Positions 7,008-13,008 of a DNA stretch of 13,008 nt are shown in pieces. The stretch spans positions 1-13,008 of the forward strand of contig DPHD01000040.1 of assembly GCA_003523085.1 (NCBI GenBank). Direction: 5' to 3'. The notes beneath the pieces were generated by a model. The model made no database searches. It saw only the letters and a list, made by a program, of their open reading frames with translations, and was not told the DNA's origin. This DNA comes from Oceanospirillaceae bacterium. GTDB lineage: Bacteria > Pseudomonadota > Gammaproteobacteria > Pseudomonadales > Balneatricaceae. Every line of letters starts with the position of its first letter. The stretch's first letter is position 1. Made by a program: the position numbers and the translations under genes.

Positions 7008-8054
7008 TTAACGGCGGCGAGAACGACGGTTGGTCGCCGCGCCATCTGCGGCGCCACCCGCCACACTCAGGTCACCACCAAACTGGGCTTTAGCACCTTT
7101 AGACACTTCACCCAGAATAGATTCGATCTGCTCCACTGAGGGTGCGTCGCCTTTGGTATGGTTATCTAGTGCTGTACGCATGGCCGCCACGTGTTCTGGC
7201 GAAGTACCACAACAACCGCCAATGATATTAGCACCCGCATCCATAGCCATAGTGGCATATTGGGCCATAATTTCTGGCGTGCCGTTATAATGAATGGCTC
7301 CGTTTAGGTACTCTGGGATACCGCAGTTGGCCTTCGCCACCAATATGGCTTTGTCGCCACCTGGTGCATTACGCATATTGCGGATCGCCATCACCAATTC
7401 CGATGCGCCTACGCCACAGTTAGAACCACAGGCATAGGCCGTATGATCTTCATGGGCACAGGATTGCACCATCTCCGACGGCGTCACACCCATCATTGAG
7501 CGACCATTAGTATCAAAGCTGTAGGTACAAATTACCGGTAAACCGGTGGTGTTGGCACCTTCAATCGCTGCTTCAGACTCTTGTGTAGATGACATAGTCT
7601 CTATCCACAAGACATCGGCACCACCCGCTTTTAACGCTGTAGCTTGCTCGGTAAAGGCGGCCACTGCATCGGCATGACTTAAGCTGCCCATGGGTTCTGG
7701 AATCTCGCCCGTAGGGCCAATGGAACCTGCCACAATAACCGGCCGTCCAGCATTGGCGGCCACCTCTTTACCAATTTGAACGCCGGCCACGTTGAGTTCG
7801 TGTACACGGTCTTGGGCGTTGTGCAACTTCATACGATAATGCGTGCCACCAAAGGTATTGGTCAAAATGATGTCCGAACCCGCGTCAACAAAACTCTGAT
7901 AGTTAGCGGCGATACGGTCTGGGTGATCTACGTTCCACAATTCCGGCGCATCTCCTGTCTCTAGGCCCATGGCAAATAAGTTAGTGCCGGTGGCGCCGTC
8001 TGCTAATAATACGCCGCGCTTGTCTAATAAATCCTGTAAAACGTTGTTGCTCAT
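7008..8054 (-). CDS. bmt: Betaine--homocysteine S-methyltransferase-like protein
   Basis: It should move a methyl group to homocysteine to make methionine; with glycine betaine as donor the other product is dimethylglycine. The 348-residue protein is a complete zinc-dependent homocysteine methyltransferase barrel: DGATGT at 19-24, TNTFGG at 65-70, GSIGPTGE at 110-117, ETM at 152-154, and the zinc cysteines C213 (in GSNCG) and C281-C282 (in GGCCG). There is no folate- or cobalamin-binding domain as in MetH, so it is a stand-alone enzyme. A GAGAAG site lies seven bases before the ATG. The C-terminus ends in an arginine-rich tail, RRSRRR at 343-348, echoing the N-termini of the MttB-family proteins in this window. 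It is divergent from the first MttB gene, which supports a betaine-type donor. The symbol is by family; a methylated corrinoid or a sulfonium donor remains possible. Confidence 0.85.
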   Translation of the reverse strand: MSNNVLQDLLDKRGVLLADGATGTNLFAMGLETGDAPELWNVDHPDRIAANYQSFVDAGSDIILTNTFGGTHYRMKLHNAQDRVHELNVAGVQIGKEVAANAGRPVIVAGSIGPTGEIPEPMGSLSHADAVAAFTEQATALKAGGADVLWIETMSSTQESEAAIEGANTTGLPVICTYSFDTNGRSMMGVTPSEMVQSCAHEDHTAYACGSNCGVGASELVMAIRNMRNAPGGDKAILVAKANCGIPEYLNGAIHYNGTPEIMAQYATMAMDAGANIIGGCCGTSPEHVAAMRTALDNHTKGDAPSVEQIESILGEVSKGAKAQFGGDLSVAGGAADGAATNRRSRRR

Positions 8055-8223
8055 GTGTGCTTCTCAAAAGATACCAATAATGTGGCTATGCTACCTTTGT
8101 CTGGGATTGTTAGCTAGGTTACCCTGCGTGTTCCCATAGGCTAAGGTTGAGTTTTTCTCACACAAACATGAATTTCATTCACCTCAATAGCTTTCATCAG
8201 AGCCAGGTCGTCGATAATTAGAA

Positions 8224-8258
8224 AAGTGGCGCTTAAACACAACAAGCAGTCGCCACTT
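8224..8258 (+). promoter_or_regulatory. Hairpin in the leader of the first MttB-family gene
   Basis: AAGTGGCG (8224-8231) and CGCCACTT (8251-8258) are exact reverse complements around a 19-base loop, 75 bases before the ATG. It lies in the 279-base gap between this gene and the divergent BHMT-like gene. There is no T run, so it is not a terminator. It lacks the conserved cobalamin-riboswitch core, despite a chance GCCACT. It may be an RNA control element or an operator. Confidence 0.4.
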
Positions 8259-8320
8259 AGTCAGCATACAAACCTCAACAACTGCAAAATTTGGCCCAGA
8301 TTAAACCCGCCCTATTTATT

Positions 8321-8326
8321 GAGGAG
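8321..8326 (+). promoter_or_regulatory. Ribosome binding site deciding the first mttB start
   Basis: GAGGAG lies seven bases before the ATG at 8334. It argues against the in-frame GTG codon 108 bases upstream, which has no such site and falls inside the hairpin. Confidence 0.75.
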
Positions 8327-8333
8327 TATTTCC

Positions 8334-9881
8334 ATGAGTGAAGCCCGAGGTCGCCGCAAAAGCGGTGGAGGTCGTAGTGCACGTCAAGCATCTCGTGCCG
8401 CAGACACGGTCACAGCACCGGCCTTTATTACTCGCCAACTCAATCCATTTGAAGTACTGGATGAAGCTGGTCTAGAGCTAATTGAGCGTAATGCCGACAT
8501 TATCTTAGCTGAAACTGGCATTGAATTTCGTGATGACCCAGAAGCTCTAGCCGTTCTTAAGGCTGCGGGTGCCAGCGTCGACGGTGAACGTGTACGCTTC
8601 CCCCACGGTATGTGTCGCCAGATTATCCAAGCCTCTGCGCCGTCTACTTACACTCAACATGCGCGCAACAGTGACCGCAACTTAGATATTGGTGGCAAAA
8701 ACACCATCTTTGCTCCGGGTTACGGTTGTCCATTTGTACGCGACTTAGACAACGGCCGTCGTTACGCCACTATCAACGATTTCGAAAATTTCGTTAAGCT
8801 CGCGTATATGTCGCCTTACATGCACCACTCTGGTGGTACGGTATGTGAGCCCGTAGACGTACCCGTAGCCACCCGTCACCTAGACATGCTGTACAGCCAC
8901 ATTAAATACAGCGACAAAGCCTTTATGGGTTCTGTGACTGCACCTTCTCGTGCCCAAGACACAGTGGACATGGCGAAGATCGTATTTGGCGAAGAATTCG
9001 TTAAAAACAACACCGTCACCACCAGCTTGATCAACGCTAACTCGCCCATGACCTTTGACGACACCATGCTCGGTGCTGCCAAAATTTATGCCGAGAACCA
9101 CCAAGCCTGTGTCGTTACGCCGTTTATCCTTGCTGGTGCTATGTCGCCAGTAACCGTTGCCGGAACCTTGGCACAGGTGTTGGCAGAAGTATTAGCCGGC
9201 ATTACCTTTATTCAGCTCTACCGTCCGGGCACGCCGTGTATCTTCGGCACCTTTGCGAGCTCAATTTCGATGCAGTCTGGCGCACCTACCTTTGGCACCC
9301 CAGAGCCTGCTTTGGTGCTATATGGTGCTGCGCAATTGGCTCGTCGTTTAGGCGTACCCTTCCGTAGTGGTGGTTCTTTACCGGGCTCTAAGATTGCCGA
9401 CGCGCAAGCCGCATACGAAAGTGCAAACACATTAATGCCTACCATTATGGCCGGCGTTAACTTTGCCCTTCACTCTGCCGGCTGGTTAGAGGGCGGCTTG
9501 TCTATGGGTTATGAAAAGTTTGTTATGGACTGTGACCAGCTAGGCATGGCCCATACTTTCTGTAAGGGTATAGACCTGTCAGAAAATGGCCAAGCCATGG
9601 ACGCCATCCGTGAAGTTGGTCCAGGCAACCATTTCTTAGGTTGCGCCCACACACAGGCCAACTTCAAAGACGCCTTTTATATGTCTAACCTTGCTGACAA
9701 CAACAGCTTTGAGCAATGGGAAGAAGACGGCAGCCAAGACATTCAAGTGCGCGCCAACAAGCTATGGAAGAAGATGCTCAATGACTACGAAGCCCCGGCT
9801 TTGGATCAAGGTATTGATGACGGCCTCAACGACTTTATGGCCAAACGTAAAGAAGCGCTTGCTGGCACTGGCGACTTCTAA
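8334..9881 (+). CDS. MttB-family (non-pyrrolysine) methyltransferase, copy 1
   Basis: A 515-residue member of the trimethylamine methyltransferase family. Known members demethylate trimethylamine (MttB, with pyrrolysine) or quaternary amines such as glycine betaine (MtgB, without pyrrolysine), passing the methyl to a corrinoid protein. The frame has no in-frame amber codon, so this is the non-pyrrolysine type. Motifs include HHSGGTVCEPVDV (164-176), GAPTFGTPE (316-324), RSGGSLPG (344-351) and GWLEGGLSMGYEKFVMD (383-399). Residues 5-21 form an arginine/glycine-rich extension (R5, R7, R8, K9, R14, R17, R21) outside the catalytic barrel. The gene stands alone on the plus strand, divergent from the BHMT-like gene and ended by a strong terminator. 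No corrinoid protein is encoded nearby. Substrate unknown; a betaine is the likeliest guess from context. Confidence 0.88.
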   Translation: MSEARGRRKSGGGRSARQASRAADTVTAPAFITRQLNPFEVLDEAGLELIERNADIILAETGIEFRDDPEALAVLKAAGASVDGERVRFPHGMCRQIIQASAPSTYTQHARNSDRNLDIGGKNTIFAPGYGCPFVRDLDNGRRYATINDFENFVKLAYMSPYMHHSGGTVCEPVDVPVATRHLDMLYSHIKYSDKAFMGSVTAPSRAQDTVDMAKIVFGEEFVKNNTVTTSLINANSPMTFDDTMLGAAKIYAENHQACVVTPFILAGAMSPVTVAGTLAQVLAEVLAGITFIQLYRPGTPCIFGTFASSISMQSGAPTFGTPEPALVLYGAAQLARRLGVPFRSGGSLPGSKIADAQAAYESANTLMPTIMAGVNFALHSAGWLEGGLSMGYEKFVMDCDQLGMAHTFCKGIDLSENGQAMDAIREVGPGNHFLGCAHTQANFKDAFYMSNLADNNSFEQWEEDGSQDIQVRANKLWKKMLNDYEAPALDQGIDDGLNDFMAKRKEALAGTGDF

Positions 9882-9905
9882 CACTAAACTGCATTTATCC
9901 GCATC

Positions 9906-9943
9906 AAAAAAGCCTCCGTTGTTACCCAACAGGAGGCTTTTTT
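9906..9943. terminator. Bidirectional rho-independent terminator
   Basis: AGCCTCC (9911-9917) pairs with GGAGGCT (9932-9938) and continues as GTTG (9918-9921) with CAAC (9927-9930), with one bulged A and a five-base loop. Six A precede it and a T run follows, so it can stop transcription both ways: from the MttB gene ending at 9881 and from the GcvT-like gene ending at 9963. Confidence 0.9.
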
Positions 9944-9962
9944 ATGGCCGCATGTTTAGCCT

Positions 9963-11057
9963 TTAACTGGCATGGGTTAAACGCTTATCAGGATCATAAA
10001 AAGGCGTTGCCAGCACCTGGGCCATGCCATTGTAGTGCTCACTGCGCACTTCTAACATGGTGCCCGGCTGGGCCGCATTGGCAGCCACATGGACTAAGGC
10101 TAAGGACTGCTGCAACCGGTGGGAATAGGCTGGGCTATTGATAACGCCCACTTCCGTACCCTGCAACCACAAACTTTCACCACCTTCCAAGGCAACGTCT
10201 TGGGCAATGGCAATACCCGCCGCCTGAAACTGTAAAGCCTGCTGACGTTCTGTGGCGGCGGCTTTGCCCCGAAAATTGGTTTTGGCTAAGTTGACACAAA
10301 AACCCAGCCCCACTTCCCATGGTGAGTGCTCAGTGGTCATGTCATAACCATAAAACAACAGCCCGGCTTCGATACGCACTTTGTCTAGCGCCGTAAATGA
10401 GCAAGGCATGACGCCTGCCGCCACCAATTGATCCCAAATATCCACCACACAATGGGCTCCGGCAAATACCTCGTACCCACGTTCGCCAGAATAACCGGTA
10501 CGCGAGATCCTTACTTCATAGCCAAATAAATCCATGACCTTATGCTCAAAGTACGCCAATTCTGACAAGTCTAAGTCGGTGTGTTGATTAAGGAGTTCTA
10601 ATGCTTTCGGGCCTTGTACAGCAATATCATGCAGCCCATCATCCAACTCAATGGTTACATCCAAACCGGCTGCCGATTGTTGCAACAGCTCCATACTAGA
10701 GCCTGAGCCATGGCACAACAAATAGGCTTGATCACCACAATTAGCCACAATAGCATCATCTGCTACGCCACCTTCATCGGTGAGCACCGCCGTATATACC
10801 GACATACCGGTAGCCACTTTTGACAAGTCCCGGGTAATTAAATGATTGAGCGCAACTTGCGCATCAGCCCCCTTCACCCACACCTTTTTTAACGGTGACA
10901 TGTCAAACATCCCGGCGTGCTGCCTTACGGCATCGTGCTCATCGTTGGCATCGCTATGGTAGGACCAAGCAGTACCCATACCATTCCAATCTTCTAACTC
11001 AGAACCTAGGGCCGTATGTCGCGCAGCTAAGGCAGAGGTGCGTTCAAGTGCTGTCAT
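9963..11057 (-). CDS. GcvT-like aminomethyltransferase-family protein (folate-dependent)
   Basis: A 364-residue protein of the GcvT family, whose members move one-carbon groups to tetrahydrofolate: the glycine cleavage T-protein, the DMSP demethylase DmdA, and the C-terminal half of dimethylglycine and sarcosine dehydrogenases. The family stretch MFDMSPLKKVWVKG is at 50-63. The T-protein catalytic aspartate has a counterpart in VADDAIV (D100/D101), followed by RTGYSGERGYE (186-196), EAGLLFYGYDM (230-240) and a C-terminal beta-barrel domain. AAGGA lies eight bases before the ATG. It starts 24 bases after the second MttB gene, so they form an operon. No gcvH or gcvP is adjacent, so a glycine cleavage role is unlikely; methyl acceptance from a methylated amine or a partner protein is inferred. 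It does not look like a clear DmdA. Confidence 0.82.
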   Translation of the reverse strand: MTALERTSALAARHTALGSELEDWNGMGTAWSYHSDANDEHDAVRQHAGMFDMSPLKKVWVKGADAQVALNHLITRDLSKVATGMSVYTAVLTDEGGVADDAIVANCGDQAYLLCHGSGSSMELLQQSAAGLDVTIELDDGLHDIAVQGPKALELLNQHTDLDLSELAYFEHKVMDLFGYEVRISRTGYSGERGYEVFAGAHCVVDIWDQLVAAGVMPCSFTALDKVRIEAGLLFYGYDMTTEHSPWEVGLGFCVNLAKTNFRGKAAATERQQALQFQAAGIAIAQDVALEGGESLWLQGTEVGVINSPAYSHRLQQSLALVHVAANAAQPGTMLEVRSEHYNGMAQVLATPFYDPDKRLTHAS

Positions 11058-11081
11058 AAAATTATCCTTATGTTGTATTTA

Positions 11082-12632
11082 TTAGTACCATTGATCGGCT
11101 TGCGCCGTTTTACGTTGCGCCATAAAATCCAATAATGCCTGTTCTATTGCAGGCTCCATCGGTGGCATTTGATAGTCTACCAGCATGCTTTTCCATTGCC
11201 GGTTGGCACGTTGTTCGAGGGTTTGAGCTCCTGCTTCACTCCAGCTTTCAAACGCCTGGGTGTCGGCCAAGGTCGACATGTAATTGGCCTGCTCAAAATT
11301 TTCCATGGTGTGCTGCGCGGCAAAAAAGTTTTGCCCAGGCCCAGCTTCTAGATACGCCTCTTTGGCCATGTTATTAGCATCCAAATTCAAGCCTTGATTA
11401 AACCGCAACATCATGCCGCAACGGTCTAGGTCCATAACAAATTTCTCATAGCCCATAGTCAGGCCCCCTTCCAACCAACCGGCAGCATGTAAAATGTAAT
11501 TGCCACCTGCCATTAAGCCGGCGGTCATACTATCTGCAGATTCTTGCATGGCCTGACCGTCGGCGCATTTTGCCGCCGTAAGGTGGCCACCACAACGCAA
11601 GGGCAAACCCATGGCACGGCACAGCTGGCCTATGGCTAAAGCCGCCAAATTGGCTTCGGGTGTACCAAAGGTGGGCGCCCCGGTTTTAAGGTTCATGGTG
11701 GATAAAAAATTGCCGTACACCACGGGAGTACCGGGCCGAACCAATTGGCTCAAAGCAATACCTACCAGAGCTTCAGCATGGGCCTGCGCAACCAAGGCTG
11801 GCATGGTCACGGGCCCCATGGCACCACCTAATATAAACGGCGACAGCACAATACCTTGACCAGCCCGAGCATACACCTTAAGTGCAGAGGTCATTGTTTG
11901 ATCAAAGCACAGGGGTGAATTAACATTGATATTGCCCTGCATGACACAATGCTGTTGCATAAATTCTTCACCAAAAACGATACGTGCCATGGCCACAGAG
12001 TCTTCTGCTCGGTCTGGCGCCGTCACTGCACCCATAAAAGGTTTAGTCGAATAACGTAGGTGCGTATACACCATATCCAGATGACGTTTATTGACGGCCA
12101 CATCCATGGGTTCGCAGACAGTGCCGCCAGAATGGTGTAAATACGGGCTTTGGTAAGCCAATTTAACAAAATTTTCAAAGTCTTCTAAACGTGCATAACG
12201 TCGACCTTGATCCAGGTCCGTGACAAAGGGGGACCCATAGGCCGGGGTAAACACCAACTCATTGCCACCCACGGTGACCGTATGCCGCGGGTCACGGCCA
12301 TGCAGTTGAAAGGTCTTGGGCGCGCTGGCACAAATCGCCATTAATAGGCCAGGTTTAAATCTAACCCGAGTGCCCTTAACCTGTGCACCTGTTTGGCGAA
12401 ACAGTTCGATGGACTCGGCATCATCAATAAACTCCACACCCACGGTTTGCAACAACCAATCACACTGATCTTGTAATTGTTGTACCTCATGAGGCGCCAA
12501 TAAATCGTATACGGGAATAGCTCGCTTGTGGGCAATGGACCCAGTAGCAGGCTTTTTTGCGCGTAAGGCAAGGCGTTGAGCACGCCCGCCACGGCGTCCC
12601 TTAACGGCAGTTACTGTGGCTTCTGCGTTCAT
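11082..12632 (-). CDS. MttB-family (non-pyrrolysine) methyltransferase, copy 2
   Basis: A 516-residue paralogue of the first MttB-family protein with the same plan. Shared blocks include DFENFVKLAY, HHSGGTVCEP, RHLDM, VFGEEF, GAPTFGTPE and GWLEGGL-MGYEKFVMDLD. There is no in-frame amber codon. It also has a basic N-terminal extension, KGRRGGRAQRLALR at 11-24. The region after GAPTFGTPE differs from copy 1 (RCGGHLTAAK against RSGGSLPGSK), as do the stretches around the central barrel, suggesting a different substrate or partner. The ATG at 12632 is chosen; in-frame TTG and GTG codons up to 12644 are weaker options, and the ribosome site is poor (GGTG, six bases away). It is the first gene of an operon with the GcvT-like gene and is divergent from a LysR regulator that probably controls it. 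Catalysis would normally need a corrinoid protein, which the window lacks. Confidence 0.87.
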   Translation of the reverse strand: MNAEATVTAVKGRRGGRAQRLALRAKKPATGSIAHKRAIPVYDLLAPHEVQQLQDQCDWLLQTVGVEFIDDAESIELFRQTGAQVKGTRVRFKPGLLMAICASAPKTFQLHGRDPRHTVTVGGNELVFTPAYGSPFVTDLDQGRRYARLEDFENFVKLAYQSPYLHHSGGTVCEPMDVAVNKRHLDMVYTHLRYSTKPFMGAVTAPDRAEDSVAMARIVFGEEFMQQHCVMQGNINVNSPLCFDQTMTSALKVYARAGQGIVLSPFILGGAMGPVTMPALVAQAHAEALVGIALSQLVRPGTPVVYGNFLSTMNLKTGAPTFGTPEANLAALAIGQLCRAMGLPLRCGGHLTAAKCADGQAMQESADSMTAGLMAGGNYILHAAGWLEGGLTMGYEKFVMDLDRCGMMLRFNQGLNLDANNMAKEAYLEAGPGQNFFAAQHTMENFEQANYMSTLADTQAFESWSEAGAQTLEQRANRQWKSMLVDYQMPPMEPAIEQALLDFMAQRKTAQADQWY

Positions 12633-12690
12633 AACTAACACCAAATATTTTTAACACCACGCAACAAAAAGGAGTATGCTACAAGCTGTT

Positions 12691-12720
12691 AATAGCCATT
12701 TAATTTAGGCATTAGGCGCC
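12691..12720. promoter_or_regulatory. Candidate LysR-type binding region between mttB copy 2 and lysR
   Basis: AATAGCC (12691-12697) and GGCATT (12708-12713) form an imperfect dyad around an A+T-rich spacer, followed by the palindrome GGCGCC (12715-12720). It sits in the 149-base gap between divergent genes, about 60 bases from each start, the usual place for a LysR-type operator. Binding is inferred. Confidence 0.3.
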
Positions 12721-12781
12721 AGAAAGGCACAATCCACAAGCGAGTTATTTTAAACTTATCGATCAAAAATTTTAAACGCAT

Positions 12782-13008
12782 ATGACCTTCAAAGCCTTTA
12801 ATGCATTACGTCTGTTTACCGAAATAGCCCGCTATTCCAGCTTCAGTGTGGCCGCCCAACACCTACATATGACCAAAGGTGCTATTAGCTACCAAATAGC
12901 CATGCTCGAACAACAATTGGGTTTTACTGTATTCCACCGCCAACCACGGGGCATCGCCTTAACTAAAGCTGGCGAAACCCTGCTAAATCACAGTAGCAGC
13001 ACCTTTCG
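12782..13008 (+). CDS. LysR-family transcriptional regulator (5' part, cut by window edge)
   Basis: The first 75 codons are visible; the gene runs off the right edge. They encode the N-terminal winged helix-turn-helix of a LysR-type regulator resembling the GcvA subgroup: FNALRLFTEIARYSSFSVAA (6-25), the recognition helix region HMTKGAISYQIAMLEQQLG (29-47), then VFHRQPRGIALTKAGETLL (50-68). The ligand-binding domain lies outside the window, so the inducer cannot be judged. It is divergent from the second MttB gene across 149 bases, the classical arrangement for a LysR regulator and its target operon. No strong ribosome site precedes the ATG. Confidence 0.88.
   Translation, partial: MTFKAFNALRLFTEIARYSSFSVAAQHLHMTKGAISYQIAMLEQQLGFTVFHRQPRGIALTKAGETLLNHSSSTF

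Noticed and set aside
8224..8260. Cobalamin riboswitch upstream of the first MttB gene
   Set aside because: Only a chance GCCACT similarity; the conserved core and the expected size and order of elements are absent.
8055..8333. SAM or SAH riboswitch in front of the BHMT-like gene
   Set aside because: I looked on the minus strand for the known SAM-II, SAM-V and SAH core patterns and did not find them.
9963..11057. Calling the GcvT-like gene glycine cleavage gcvT or DMSP demethylase dmdA
   Set aside because: No gcvH or gcvP is adjacent and its operon partner is MttB. The sequence matches the general family stretches but not clearly those of DmdA.
12341..12592. Short minus-strand frame inside the second MttB gene, and similar frames inside other genes
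   Set aside because: They overlap strongly supported genes completely and show no protein-like features of their own.
8334..12632. Pyrrolysine-containing trimethylamine methyltransferase
   Set aside because: Both MttB frames are full length without an in-frame amber codon, and no pyrrolysine genes are present.

Overview
The window (about half G+C, dense, few insertions) looks like a chromosomal segment of a proteobacterium, most likely a marine gammaproteobacterium. That placement is inferred from codon choice, the style of the encoded proteins and the type of metabolism. No marker gene, RNA gene, mobile element or CRISPR array is present to confirm it. Nine complete genes and one gene cut by the right edge are visible. 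Nearly all fit one theme: breaking down methylated quaternary amines (glycine betaine, carnitine or gamma-butyrobetaine types) and handling the resulting one-carbon units.

Layout from left to right: (1) a rho-independent terminator and formate-tetrahydrofolate ligase (fhs) on the minus strand; (2) a 465-base divergent intergenic region holding a strong hairpin; (3) a plus-strand pair, acyl-CoA dehydrogenase and ADP-forming acyl-CoA ligase; (4) a minus-strand GlxA/GbdR/CdhR-type AraC regulator whose stop codon overlaps the ligase stop; (5) a divergent plus-strand hotdog thioesterase resembling the carnitine-cluster protein CdhB; (6) a minus-strand betaine-homocysteine S-methyltransferase-like gene; (7) a plus-strand non-pyrrolysine MttB-family methyltransferase; (8) a minus-strand operon of a second MttB-family gene and a GcvT-like folate-dependent methyltransferase, sharing one bidirectional terminator with the first MttB gene; (9) the first 75 codons of a LysR regulator, divergent from that operon.

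Working model (inference): the ligase and dehydrogenase activate and oxidise a betaine-type carboxylic acid as its CoA thioester, and the thioesterase releases a betaine-type product. The AraC regulator senses such a compound. The MttB-family proteins and the GcvT-like protein remove methyl groups, possibly handing them to tetrahydrofolate. The BHMT-like enzyme sends another methyl to homocysteine, and Fhs links formate to the folate pool. The most unusual point is the pairing of MttB-family genes with a GcvT-family gene and a BHMT-like gene without any corrinoid protein, corrinoid activator or corrinoid:folate methyltransferase in the window. Arginine-rich tails on both MttB proteins and on the BHMT-like protein are a second unexplained feature.
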